A stretch of 64,000 bases of DNA from Struthio camelus (taxonomy: Eukaryota > Chordata > Aves > Struthioniformes > Struthionidae), in NCBI RefSeq assembly GCF_040807025.1, contig NC_090947.1, forward strand, positions 2,356,001-2,420,000, in the 5' to 3' direction. The notes beneath the pieces were generated by a model, which saw only the letters and a list, made by a program, of their open reading frames with translations, made no database searches and was not told the origin of the DNA. Both the position numbers and the translations under genes were made by a program. Of this stretch, positions 1 to 11,239 are shown in pieces; position 1 is the stretch's first letter; each line of letters starts with the position of its first letter.

Positions 1-3000
1 AGGTGACATTAAACTCCTGTAAGCCGAAATGTCTGCAAGGTAGAGACCTTCACCTTTCCTTTGTATTTGTAAAAGAAAAATGAGCCGTCTGGGAAAGCAA
101 TTCATCCCACTCCATCGTCAGCTTCTGATTTTCTGCCAGCATTGGAAAAGGGAGGCCATTCAACCAGTTCGGGTGTCAACATTTCCTTTGTAGGCAGCTA
201 AAGTCAGGTAAGACAACTTTGTGAACCAGCTTTCCAAAGGCAGGCAGGTCCCTAGCCCACAGAGAGTGGAATTAAGTACCTCACTTCTGAACTACCACTG
301 GTCCATGCTTCCCCAGTCCATCTCTCTTTGCCTTCCCCTATGGCTACAGCAGCCATCTGTGCTGCCCATATATGCAGCTGGCAAAGGTGCTGCCTGCAGG
401 TCTGGATCTTCCCAGCTGCCTGGGAGCCCTGTTTTTTCTGTTGGGGAGGGTGCCCTCTGCCCCCATGAAAGGCTCTTTATCTGCTACAGTAGAGGCTTAG
501 TTAGTCTCTCAGTGCTGAGTCATGTTTCAAATCTGGGCTTCGAGACTGGGACAGTTTGCAGTGAATACAGGCAACGGTAAGGCCTTCAGCAAGGAAATCA
601 GATACAAACCTTCAGCAAGGACAATAACGGCCAGCCAACTTTTGTACGTGCTTTGGTGGTCTATCACTTGGAGACTCTGAGTCAAGATTGGATGTATCCT
701 TTTAAAAAATATCCTTCTGCAATAAGAAAATCCCACTGGGCTTGGGGCAGAAGTTGCTGGGTAACAACATAAAGTGTATGTTATCACAGGCATCAGAGTA
801 GAGGATCATAATTATTCCCGCCTGGATTTAAACCCTATGAAAACTCACTTCTTGTTAATGCTGAATTCACAGAGCAAGAATTCACATTTGGGATCTTACC
901 CAAGAAAACTGGCAGTCACTGACAGTCACATCTAAACACCGCTTCTGTGGTTGGAGACTGCATTTATGCTGCTAGGAACAACTTTCAGATCTTTTACTCT
1001 AATGCTGGTTTGTTTGCCGCTGCCTCTTTCTCTCACTTGGTCAGGGAATCATAACCTTGCTGGTCCGCAGAGCTGCCCTAGAAAATGGTGTCACTGCTAG
1101 TCGTTACTGGTTCAACACAAGGAGGAAAGGACAGGAGACGGCAAAAGGAAATTTGTTTTTGACATAGAGTGATTCATCTGATCCAGATCTCCTCCAGAAC
1201 TCTGGCTCCATCTGTATTGCTATGAGATACTCGTCTTTCAAAGAGACTGTTGGCTCCTGTCTTTGACCCAGCAATGCCTTGCAGACAGGAAAAAGGAGGA
1301 AGCACTGAAAAATACAGTGAGATCACCATTGGCTGAGCATCCCTGAAAGAGGACCTGGATACCAGTCTGCCCAAACCTCTCAAGCAGGGCGTGCTAGTGT
1401 GGAATCCAACTGCAGAGCTTGCCCTCACCAATCAGGCAGCAAAGAGCTCAGTAGCAGTCCCTTCTGACTCTTCATGATGGAGGCACAAGGGCTAACTTGT
1501 AGGGGGCCTCACCGGTTTGCAAACTACCCAGTCACATGGTCCCAAAATTGCTTTTTAAGGCTTAATTTCTGCATCTTCCATGGAGCTGAGGAAAGCTCAG
1601 CAATGAAGTAGGTGTCTTCCACTTCATCCCAGCAGAACTTGGTTCATGCCCCTTTGGCAGTAGCTGGAGGGTCAGGACCTAGCTGCATGAGTGCACATTT
1701 TGTGTAACACAGTGGGCTCCACTCAGCCCTTTGATTGCCCCTGGCTGCTCTTGTCTTTGTCCCGACACAGATTCGAGAGAGAGTTTTCTCATCCAGACTA
1801 GTTTGTTGGCATGACCATGTTACTGGCATCTAATCTTGTTGCCAGAGGTCCCTCTTCCGATGTCTTTAAAACTTTTTTGCCACATACACACAAAAATCAG
1901 CAAAAAAGGGGGTTCTTTTCCCCCATACTGCAGTGTTATGATATCTCCACTGAAAATAGGTGTTGCATGTTCTCAGTCCTGCCACCATGTCCCATTGGCA
2001 GTGTCCTGTGGCAGCAGCTGTACATCCAGAGTGATTTTTCAGAGGATAAAACTATAAAGCTCCAATTTTTAACAGGATCATTTTTATCCACTGTCTAATC
2101 GGTAATGAATGCACCTTCAGCAACGGAACAACAGTGCTGCCACACTTTGAGACTTCCTTAGCTTTAGATGGAGTAAAACAAGGCTACAAGGGGCTAAATC
2201 AGGTCCTAACCATTTGAAGGTGGTTGGTAACAGCAAGAAGAGCTGCCTCCTGGCCTGAGAGCAGAGCTGAAAACACAGAGATTTTGCGAAGCTATCGTTC
2301 CTGTTTTATCGTGCAAACGTGCTGGCGTCCCATAAAACAGCAACAGCTGTCACTCAAACAAACATCACTCTGTAAATCGGCCCAACCGACTGTTTTCAAA
2401 CCCAGGGTCTCCCGGCAGGTTTATGAGGTGCTGTCTGTGTGATTAACTAGTCCAGAGGCCCATGGTGCAGGTGCAGCAAGTGGGAGGGAGCTGAGCCGGG
2501 GAGATGGGGAGCAGGTTTCCAGCCCTGCCAGGGCCATGGTGCAATATACACCACCTCTACTTCAAGCTCTGCTTTGTGCTGGTGCACAATGAGGGCATTA
2601 GGCTCCAGAATCACACAGACATTGTACATCAATGTGAAAAATCACAAGACTTCTGACCTGGGATGTAAGCTGAGGTTGTACAGATCTCTTTTCTCTGTCC
2701 CATCCTTTTGTCTGGGCCCAGATATATCTCCTCATCAGTTCCCTTCCCTGCGAAAGCAGAAGGGCTAATGAAGAAATTAGCTTTTGCACAAGGGATGTAG
2801 AATATTCATGCATTTTTTTTCCTCACTAAATGAAGATCACAAACAACGCAAATATCCAGTATAGCTTGTAGGTAAGAAAAATGATGACTGACCTCCAGAA
2901 CTGGATAATCCCCTTCCCTAAAAACTGTTCATGCACCTTGCAGAAGACATCTTTTCTACAGTGGTTTTGCAAAGGGACTGAGATTGGTTTTTCTCAACAA

Positions 3001-4310
3001 CAAAGTGGCAGAAGGTTTTTCTTAGCTCCTGGCTGGCTGAGTACTGACTGAACTCACTGCTCTGATGATACTTGGATTTTAAGACACTTACCTAGAAATG
3101 GGAGAGGAGTGCCTAAAGTCATTACCCTGAGGTATCCAAATAAAGTGATTAATAACAGCACTAAATATCTCATGAATGGCATTTTTCCCTCTCCCTGCAG
3201 ATACTTGTCATCACTTTCAGTGATGGGGCTATTCACAGGTGCTATCTGTAATCCTAAACCCTGGATGCTGCATTATATTAACCTTCCTGAGGTATGTTTT
3301 AGGGGGGTGAGACAGACACAGTGAAATGCAGCCTTCCTAAGGCCATCACACAAGGAATATAGCCCTCCTCTAGAAATTCCCGTAAGCACCTCAGTTAAGC
3401 ATATGTCCATGGACACTTCGTCTCCCAAATGTGACCGCTCACTCAGATAAGCAGCAAAGGACTCCAGTGCAGTGCAGTGACTTGGATGACAAGCTCTTTG
3501 TCAGCATCAGTCCAAAGGTTGTTCCCCTCTAATTCATAAAAGGCTCCATGAAAAAGAAGAAACCATGAGTAAATGTTTCTGTTAGAGAAAATGTCTTCCT
3601 TCTCCTAAGGAGAATGGGATTAATTTTCTGTAACACTGCAAGCACCCTGCAGAAAGGTTTAAGTGATTGTGTACAATTTTAAACGTCAAATATTTTAAAA
3701 TCATTGATTCTCTTGACTAGCCCATTTGAATAAAAAAAGTAAATCAAAGTTATACCAACAATCATACACCAGTGCCCTCCCCCCTAGACATTGGCATCTA
3801 ATATTGCTACCCTGTGAATAATGAAAGGACCTTTCACCTTTCTCACTTAAAATCAACACCCTGAGTATGCTGTGAATGCTTCATTTCAAAATTATTTGAA
3901 CATCTCAGAAATAGCCATTATCCCTTTGAAATGCTCTTGCCCTGGACATCTTTGTTCTGCTTTTCATTACATAGTTACATTTGCTATTGTTTTAGGTTAA
4001 AAGGAAGCACATTCTAGTGCCAAATGATAACATTTGCACTTTTTTTGTCCCTAGCACTTCACAAACAATATGCCCAGTAGCTCAGGCACCCCAGGCATGA
4101 CATACAGATCAAAAAAAGGTATAGGAGCTCGACTATCTACCACTTAGCAGTAGGGAGCTCAACCATCCTACTACCAAGCTAGTTCAGGTCCCAGACATCC
4201 CTCTGTGTAACTGCAGTTTGTGTTGAGCCAAATAACCAAGAACTGTACTGTCCTTCCTAGATAAAGCATTCCCCAAAACTTTCAGTATCTTGTATGTGGT
4301 CTTTTCTGTT

Positions 4311-4385
4311 AACCTGGGACTCGGTTCCCAGCTCTGCCAACGAACATGGCTGCAGAGCTACATGGCTTAACTTTGGATTAGCCAC
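4311..4385 (+). mobile_element. MIR/CORE-SINE-type remnant
   Basis: The stretch contains a core resembling the MIR consensus as I know it: a 'gggactcggttcccagctctgcc' type block, cut here to its recognisable part GGTTCCCAGCTCTGCC, followed by a degraded 'ctgtgtgacctt...gcttaact' block. It is strongly diverged and incomplete. Assignment rests on memory of the consensus, not on an alignment. Confidence 0.45.
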
Positions 4386-6199
4386 AGTGATGGACTTGTT
4401 GTACTTTGAAGTCATCTAATTTGAAAACAAAGCATCTAGTCTTTTCTACATCTGTTCTTTGTCCATACTAAAGGACTGACTCCCTTTATTACGCAATTAG
4501 AGATGACGGAAACATGCTCAAACTAAATTCCTACAAAAGAAATGCAATTTTGCCAAAACTAGAAGGTTTTGTAGGCTCCACTAAAAATGTCACTGGGAAG
4601 ATTCCCCAAGATGAATCTGAAATATGGCCAATGGGACAAGGAGAAGAGGAGAGAGAGATCTACGTCCAAAATAATCTCAAGGACACACTCTTATCCTTTA
4701 GATAGAGGTACAAGCAATGGCTTTCAACTGCTAAGGCATTGTGGACAAAAAATACCAACTGAGGTGGAAATATTCCTTGAAAATAGGTTTATACTGGAAA
4801 TTCCATGAAACTGGCAAAATCCTAGTGTTTAACATGGGTGGATTTGTTCAGATAAGAGAGGCAAAGCAGATAGGACTGAGGAAAAGACCTCCCAGCATGA
4901 ATACGGAAAATTATACAGGGAGTCAGATACCCAGACCTTCTTACAGCCTTGAAATCCGAGGCCCCATGACTTCATATGCTAACTAAGACATAAACCCAGA
5001 GCAAAGTCTCTTACTCAAGAACTTCCTTTCATTAGGCCTTATTGATTAAAAATGGCCAGTAGCCAAATGTTATTTCCGGATTAGGCCTGAAGAGGTTCTG
5101 GGGGGAAATGGCTGTTGAGTGGACCTCAAAATTTTACCAAAGTGTCACAATCAACAGTGCCCCAATGCACAGTGCTGGTGCCACCTTGTTCACCATTTGA
5201 GAATCCTTCACCCACATCTTTCAGACAAGTGCAAAATTCACTCAACTAGTTGTACATTACCTCCTCTTCTGATGCACACAGTGGCAGAAATATTTTTGCT
5301 GTTACCTCCAGGAGCTTCCCCAGAGTTGGGAGCGCAACAGGTCTAAACCTGTGGTAAGAGTTTGCTTGTACGAGAGATGAAAACCTCAGCTTCTCCCCCG
5401 AGACACGACGTCTTTCAGAGCTGGCTTGTCTCAGGGGAGATCTTTTCTCTTTTTTTTCCTCTCTTTCTTCCCCTTCCCCCCTCCTGCTTTGTCCAGAATC
5501 TAAGAGAGCCAAATTCCCTTGAACATGCTAAAAGAAGGCTTGTTGGAGCATCTGCTCTCCATCTGTGGAGCCAGACATATCCCCAGGCAACACTATTAGC
5601 AGTGATGGAACTGGAAGGGAACGTGAAGCACTGAAGAAGCATCTGCTGAGAAAGAGGAACCTAGCATATAAAACTACCCATGTTATTTATTGAGCCTCCT
5701 TGCCTCTGTCCATTGTTCCCAGTGGACAACCACCATCTCCACAGACTTGGTCAGAAGAAAACTTGCTGTTCTCACTTACTTTCAGGTGACTTAGTGCCTC
5801 AGGTGGCCAAATGCTACTAAGTGTTCAGTTAAACAGTGACCAGGAAGCCACAAGAACGTTCAAAAGGCTGAAACCTGGGAAATGCAAAGGGCCCATGGGA
5901 GGCCAACAATGCAGAAGCAGTGCTGCAGAGGTGTTTTGGGTAGAAGTGGTGCAGCGGACAGAGGTGGGAAGCTGAGGCCAGAAGGCTTCCACTGCCCATT
6001 TTAGGTACAGCTGAGTTCAAATCTCCAAAGAGTCCAAAGAGTATAGAAGAGATTGCTGGAATCAGTCATGAAATCCAACTGCTAAGTGTAGAGACTGTAG
6101 GAAGTTGTTCCTTTTGAGGGCATTGCTTGTACATGACCCTGAGAAATACAGTGACATGGTTTAAAGGAAACCATTGCAGAACGAACCCTGCATCAACTG

Positions 6200-6335
6200 G
6201 CCTAAGTTCTAGTTTCAGCTCTGCCACCTATGACTGTGACCACTCCTTTCACCAGACTTAAGTCTCCTCCTGTCCTGGAGCACCTTGTCTATTTAGGTTG
6301 AGATTCTTCTGGAGCAAAGACTGTCTGTTACGATG
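6200..6335 (+). mobile_element. Amniote MIR-type SINE remnant
   Basis: The order of blocks matches amniote MIR-type SINEs: TTCAGCTCTGCCACC, then a TGACTGTGACCACT block corresponding to 'tgaccttgggcaagtcact', then GTCTATTTAGGTTGAGATTC and GAGCAAAGACTGTCTGTTA, which correspond to the 'tgtaagctcttcggggcagggactgtctctta' tail common in turtles and crocodilians. It is diverged but readable over about 135 bp, which suggests a slowly evolving genome. Confidence 0.6.
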
Positions 6336-7154
6336 AGGTTTCATAATATCAATATTTTACTCTTAGGGTATGTTAGTAGCAAATTATTTTTTCCAAAACT
6401 AGTACAAACTTTGTACCCTGACTAAGCCCTCAGAGTAGACCAGAGAGAGAAAGACCCACACTTGCCATGTAGCCATGATCACCCCTGTCAGATATTCACG
6501 CTTCGCATTTCCTTTTGTCCGGCAGATTTCCAGATAATGGATTCTTTGTTCAATTTGCTTGGGAGAGAAGGCGGCCTTGATGTTTTATACTTTGCAACTT
6601 TCTCACCTCCACACTTTGCAAAATCTCTTCTGCAGTCTGTTGTCTATTGTTTCAATCTTCCCGAAGCAGCCAGGATTATCACAAGGTGAAGCATTGGAAA
6701 ACCCACACTAGTAAAATGAGTCATTAACAGCCTAGGCCCTCTTTTAAAATAAATCTCTCTATTTACAGGACAAAGCTATCATACTCCTCTCTGTATTTTA
6801 AGCTACCGCTAAGAGATGGGGGACCTGATCACCCTTTTGGACCCATGGAGAATGTGAGTCATATTCTGGTTAATGGCTCTTTTTCTCAAGCTATAGAGAT
6901 TTGTGCTTTCAGCTGTCCCAGTCAGATAGCTTTCTGCGGCTTGTAAACTTCACAGTAGGCATCTCTTGAGCCTTCACTCAGCAACAGGACATAAGTCTGT
7001 GCACAGAGTCAAGTATTATTACCAGCAGTGTGTCTTCATAAAAGTTCTTAATGCCCTGCCTCAGAGAAAACATTCTGGCTTTTCCTAACTTAAAACATTC
7101 TTCTATTCCATTGGCTGAGCTCCTTAAAATATCACTTAAACTACTTTCTGAATG

Positions 7155-7246
7155 AACATAAACAGCTTAAGCACCAGTGAAATCAAAGAGACTGAAGCAC
7201 CCACTTAAATTAAGAATTTGCTTAAATGTTCTGCTGAATTTGTGCT
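7155..7246 (+). mobile_element. Sauropsid interspersed repeat remnant, copy A
   Basis: The stretch CAGCTTAAGCACCAGTGAAA, then TCAAAGAGACTGAAGCACCC, then TTTGCTTAAATGTTCTGCTG resembles a quasi-palindromic repeat often seen in reptile and bird DNA, with 'tgcttaactttaagca', 'gaaatcaatgggact' and 'tgcttaagtgctttgctga' blocks. A second copy lies near 43330-43522 and shares the GCTTAAATG(T/C)T 3' block. I cannot give a family name with certainty. Confidence 0.5.
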
Positions 7247-8658
7247 TTTAACAAACCCAAATATTTTGAATTAGAATGTAATAACCACAAAGAGGATGTA
7301 GAAAAGCCATGAGTGGCATATGCAGCACTTTCATCTCAATGCAATGATGAGATACCTATCTTTGAAAACAAATACGATATTTTAGGTATTCATTTCTGCA
7401 GCATAAGTTTTCTAAAACAGTCTATGGCCTAGACCTTTGACACTACTAAATCAATGGGAATAGAGACTCTGAGACCCTGGGATGAAGTGACTTCAGAGCA
7501 AAAGTCCCACTTGCACAATACACATTATCATAACAGCAATACCTCTTTGGAGGGCATGACAGATAATCCTGACCATTATCAGGAGACTCATCCCCGCTTA
7601 GCTGATTATCAACATCTCTGATTAAAATCATGCCTGCTCGAAGAAGATTAATAGGGGAGGTTATCTTGTCAGCCTGCTCTGAGATGGTGGAGAAGCCCCT
7701 CAGTGACTCTATGGCCCTTCTTTCTTCTTCCAAAGTTTATCTGAATAGAGTCTGATGTTTTGGGGATATGGATTAATACAGTGGGCAAATATCAGTGCAG
7801 ATGGCATCGATTCCATTTAAGAAAACTAATAACAGATGGAAATGAAGCTCAGTCTTCCAATTCACTGCACAAATGGGGTGGAAGATGTTTGGTGTCAGAA
7901 GGATTTGGACACCTGCCACTCTCCTGATTTCCGGTATTTCTATGTGGCCCTTCAGTGACAACAAGTTTTAACTCAAAAAGGTTGCCAGCTATTTTAGAAC
8001 TGCACCTATTGTGGTTACTTTCACTGCTTCTATTTTACAGTGCTTAGTATGGTCTGAGATAGAGCACTGAATATTTGCATCATCCACAACCTGTATAATT
8101 CAAGTGTGTGTCAGAAAACACTTTAACCGAATGAAGTGACACTAGCTTCTTTAATATATGATACCATAGTATTCCCATTTAAACACTGCAGTTCATCATA
8201 CATCTCTATCTCAACCATTCTCCCAGTAGAAGATCAGAAGATGCAACTGGCTTCTGCTATCAGAGAGGGCAGAATCATATGTTTCTGACAGCTTTATAAT
8301 AGTGTTTTGTTTGTCCAGCCACAGCAGAGCGTGCAGCTATTAACACTTTACCAAAAAGATAAAGGACTGTATTATGTTGTCTTCCTCCAACCTCTCCCTA
8401 CCAAAACAACAGCAATCACAATAAAGTCTCTGTGTGAACCCTACTTTAAATAGTAGGTAGAGAGAATGAACTTGTGGAAGAACTCAATAATTACTTTGGT
8501 GGATTTTCAAGGAGAAAGTCAATAGAAAATTGGTTCTTTCTTGATACATTCATTCATATTCTTTTGTAGTCAAGAGCTAATAAAAAGAGAAGCACTTATG
8601 CTAATTAGTTTTGAGTGGAGAAGAATAGTGTCAATCCCCCTGCTGAAGAGCCCAGAAG

Positions 8659-8668
8659 TATTTATATC
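8659..8668 (+). promoter_or_regulatory. Candidate TATA box of the PTF1A/FERD3L-type gene
   Basis: TATTTATATC is the only good TATA-like element in the 250 bp before the start codon. It would place transcription start near 8690 and give a leader of about 215 nt. The leader would contain a GGGG-rich tract (8766-8792) and a five-codon upstream ORF starting at 8827 and ending with the TGA at 8839-8841. The transcription start is inferred; the sequence alone does not show it. Confidence 0.4.
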
Positions 8669-8765
8669 ATGAGACCCCTTGGATTTGCAATTGGGGAAAC
8701 TTTTGCAATAGTCTTCCTCAAGGACACAACCCAGACTCTCTGCTCCTGATTTTTCTTCTTTTTCT

Positions 8766-8792
8766 GGGGCAGGGGCAGGGACAGGGGAAGGG
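8766..8792 (+). other. G-quadruplex-type tract in the probable 5' leader
   Basis: Four G-runs of three or four bases (8766-8769, 8772-8775, 8778-8780, 8784-8787), separated by two or three bases, match the usual G-quadruplex pattern on the coding strand. If transcription starts near the TATA-like element at 8659, the tract lies in the mRNA leader about 115 nt before the start codon. GC/Sp1-type binding is an alternative role. Confidence 0.45.
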
Positions 8793-8905
8793 AGCTGGGC
8801 CTTAATAAGAACCTTCTAAAATTAGAATGTACTGTTCCTGAAGACCAAGTTAGTCTGAAGTTGTAAATATTTCCATTAACTTGCTTCAGACTGGTGGGGC
8901 AGAAG

Positions 8906-9488
8906 ATGAAGGAACCTTGTTACAGCTTTGAGCAGGAAGACTCCATTTCTGAATTTCCCTTCTGGGACCAGGCAGATCCTAATACTGAGCTCCAAACGCA
9001 GTTGGATAACTTCCTATTGGACTGCACCTCCCTGGCAAACCAGTCCTCCCCTTGGTCGTCCTTTACTTGCCAGCCCCTGGTGCCTGATGACCCGCTCTCC
9101 CTCCTAGACCTCACCAAAGGAGAGCTCTGGCTGGAGCAGAGTGCTGAACTGGACAGCTCCCCATCCCAGCCAGGGCCCAGCACGCCACCAGCGAGACATC
9201 CCCGGCACATCCCACCTCACCCTTACAAGGTCCAAAGGCACGCTGCAAACATCAGGGAGAGGAAGAGGATGCTCAACATCAACTCTGCCTTTGATGAGCT
9301 CAGGTGCCATGTACCAACTTTCCCCTATGAAAAGGGCCTCTCCAAAATTGATACGCTCCGGCTGGCCATCGCGTACATAGCTCTGCTCAGTGAGATCCTC
9401 CTCTCCGGACACGATCCCAAATCCTACGTGGAGCAGTGCCTCAAGGATGGCTCTCAAGGCCACCTCCAGGCAATCTGGAACACAAGTG
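8906..9488 (+). CDS. PTF1A/FERD3L-family bHLH transcription factor, coding exon 1
   Basis: This exon encodes the first 194 residues and most of a predicted 206-residue protein. The start is the ATG at 8906, with A at -3. The frame is open back to a TAA at 8864 but has no earlier ATG; a GTG at 8894 is not a plausible start. Residues 1-80 are acidic and rich in aromatic residues and Leu, as in an activation region. Residues 81-105 are Pro-rich. The bHLH spans about 112-164: basic region [10 protein letters not shown] with the E-box-contact Glu at 118, helix 1 [10 protein letters not shown], loop VPTFPYEKG, helix 2 [28 protein letters not shown] and VPTF resemble FERD3L, while PYEK, LSK and DTLRLAI resemble PTF1A. 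The exon ends at a good donor (g|gtgagt, 9489). Family members are nuclear, pair with E-proteins and bind E-boxes, acting in neural and pancreatic fate. The role of this copy is not known to me. Confidence 0.88.
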
Positions 9489-10904
9489 GTGAGTGCTTGA
9501 GGGGTTTTATTTTTGGGAATCACAGCAATGTTTTGCATTGCCAATAGGAGTGGATCAGCCAAACTGCTTTCGGACATTCAGCTATCACATTCACACATGG
9601 CAAAAGAGTGTGGCTGAGTGAATGCTTCAATGAAAAAAATGCAAACTTTTCATTTAAAATTTTAACGTCTAATTTACTTAACAAATGAACTTTTTGTGGT
9701 CGTAGGAATGATTCCTTTTTTGAAACAAGACTAAAGATTTTGTTTATTCTCAGGATGTGTTTTCAGAGGTTTTTCTAATTCTGTGCAAAGTAGTTGTTTT
9801 ATAATGCCAGCTGATGAAGCCTCTAGAGATTTTCTTTAGTTTTAGCATGTACCTGACTGAGAAAATTCCTAGCTTTTAGCACAAACATAATCCAATTTCT
9901 TAAATGTGGGCACGTGTTGAACATGTTGCTCAGAGATGTTACAGTTCAGCATTGAGAATCAGGCTACAGAAGCTATTGCATTCAAATTTCAGATTTATTT
10001 CAAAGTATACGAGAGCAAATGTGTATTTGCAATTTACATTTTTATATTATTAGTTATATTTTAAAGTGGAGGATTGTTAATTCTGTTTTCTGTTTCACTT
10101 GTAAATAATTCTGATTTATGTAGGTTTGAACTTTGGGTTTCTTTCCAGCAGACTAAGTCTCTGCATCAGTCCAATATATAGTGAAGATGGGAAATTTCCC
10201 AAGTGCCCAAGTAACACGGGACCTCAAGTTTCAGATAGAAAATGGCAGATCTTTAAAAGGCTTGTGCACCACTTAGCAGTGCAGGGAGGAGCAGAGCGGG
10301 ATTGTCAGTAGTCCCCTGGCACTTCTTTGCACTGTTAGGTACTTAAAACCTTTTCTAAATCTGCCCTTTTGCAGTTTACGTTCCTTTGGATTTTATCAGT
10401 TTTGGAAGTCTATCAGTGAAGCATAAGTAGAGAAAAGTCACTGCAAAAGAAAATTCCCCTTTCATTTTGCAGAACATTGTCAAAGGGACAGAGTCTGCAG
10501 GGAAAAAACAATCAGTTTACTTTAAAGGAAAAGTTAATTAAGTCTTTTTCTCCTTTCCTATTTTTTTCCATCAGCTACACAACTGGGAAAATGAGTCCTG
10601 CTCTACCACTGATCACACCTCTCTTGCGTACAGAGAACAATTGTATTTTACTTTTCAGCTGTCTCCACCTTTAATGAATAACCAAGTTTTAGAACAACAG
10701 AAATGGCTCTCATAGGTATCACCTCTTTTCAGGTTTCAAGTTGACTAATATTTCTGAAGAGTTCCACTTAGAAAGAACTAAATGAATGAGGGTGCTTTTC
10801 TGGAGAGGCTGAATAGTTGATACGTTAAACTCTAATTTAAATGTATTTAAATTAGTGTAATATGTCTTTATTTTGTTTTCCTTTCTGCCTTCTGTTCTGT
10901 GCAG
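9489..10904 (+). other. Intron of the PTF1A/FERD3L-type gene (phase 1)
   Basis: The 1416-nt intron begins with GTGAGT and ends with a pyrimidine-rich tract and TGTGCAG. If it were not removed, the frame would read 20 more codons to a TAG at 9545, giving an unrelated tail. It is AT-rich and carries a perfect 10-bp inverted repeat (10832-10855) about 50 nt before the acceptor. No other coding sequence is evident inside. Confidence 0.75.
10832..10855. repeat. Perfect 10-bp inverted repeat near the exon 2 acceptor
   Basis: CTAATTTAAA, the four bases TGTA, then TTTAAATTAG form a perfect hairpin-capable inverted repeat within the intron, ending 49 nt before exon 2. It overlaps the zone where a branch point (CTAAT- or TTAAT-like) would be expected. 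It is AT-only apart from its outermost base pair and the loop, so chance is possible. Confidence 0.6.
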
Positions 10905-10942
10905 ATCTGACAGCCCGCCTGTCCTGGGTAAAGTGGGATTAA
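10905..10942 (+). CDS. PTF1A/FERD3L-family bHLH gene, coding exon 2 (C-terminus)
   Basis: After the acceptor tttctgccttctgttctgtgcag, shown here by its end CTTCTGTTCTGTGCAG, a phase-1 join to base 9488 gives DLTARLSWVKWD and then TAA at 10940-10942. Only 12 residues, one of them split by the intron, come from this exon. Its LSW motif recalls the HSLSW motif at the start of PTF1A's C-terminal region, which as I recall also lies just past the intron in PTF1A. PTF1A's second box, with the VWTP motif that contacts RBPJ, has no clear match, although a second Trp is present. The splice is predicted from motif quality, frame and motif likeness; RNA data are not available here. Confidence 0.72.
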
Positions 10943-11214
10943 GAGGTACCCAAAAGAAAGAAGAGAGATATTTAAAGGCAGCATATTGTGAAACCTGATG
11001 ACAAAACTGCTGGGTACCGGCTGTTAAATTCTCAGTACTGCAAGCAAAAACATGGCACTTAAAACTTCATTTACTGGCACTGCTCACTTACTCTCTGCAC
11101 ACCCAGCCTCTTTCATTAATTCATTGCTGATTAGGGCCTTCTGCTTCTCTCTTTTTCCTAGTATCTCACACATTCATAGCCTGCTCTTGCATGAAAATCA
11201 ATAACCAGATTAAA

Positions 11215-11220
11215 AATAAA
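11215..11220 (+). terminator. Candidate polyadenylation signal of the PTF1A/FERD3L-type gene
   Basis: This is the first AATAAA after the stop codon at 10940-10942. It would give a 3' UTR of roughly 290 nt. T/G-containing sequence (CTTTTTGAG, GTTTTGAG) follows within 60 nt, as expected for the downstream element. Confidence 0.5.
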
Positions 11221-11239
11221 CGCCATTACAATTGTAACA

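Larger units (their letters stand above)
1..8650. other. Intergenic region upstream of the bHLH gene
   Basis: No coding exon can be supported here. The open frames are short (under 125 codons), overlap on both strands, show no recognisable domain, and many start at non-ATG codons. The stretch holds two MIR-type SINE remnants (about 4311-4385 and 6200-6335), a sauropsid-type repeat (about 7155-7246) and a 13-bp direct repeat (583-595 and 609-621). The rest is unremarkable, moderately AT-rich sequence that may include distal regulatory elements; I cannot point to one. Confidence 0.7.

Noticed and set aside
8688-8700. Possible PTF1 bipartite site (CAATTG next to GGGAAAC)
   Set aside because: PTF1 sites need an E-box followed, one or two helical turns on, by TTTCCC on the same strand. 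Here the second half is reversed and directly adjacent.
8894-8905. GTG at 8894 as the start of the first bHLH gene
   Set aside because: A non-ATG start is unlikely in a vertebrate when an ATG with A at -3 follows four codons later at 8906.
9489-9547. Read-through C-terminus of the first bHLH ORF
   Set aside because: It begins exactly at a consensus splice donor (GTGAGT) and has no resemblance to the family; the spliced tail fits better.
9104-9577. 157-codon minus-strand ORF over the bHLH exon
   Set aside because: Antisense shadow of a conserved coding exon, with no domain of its own.
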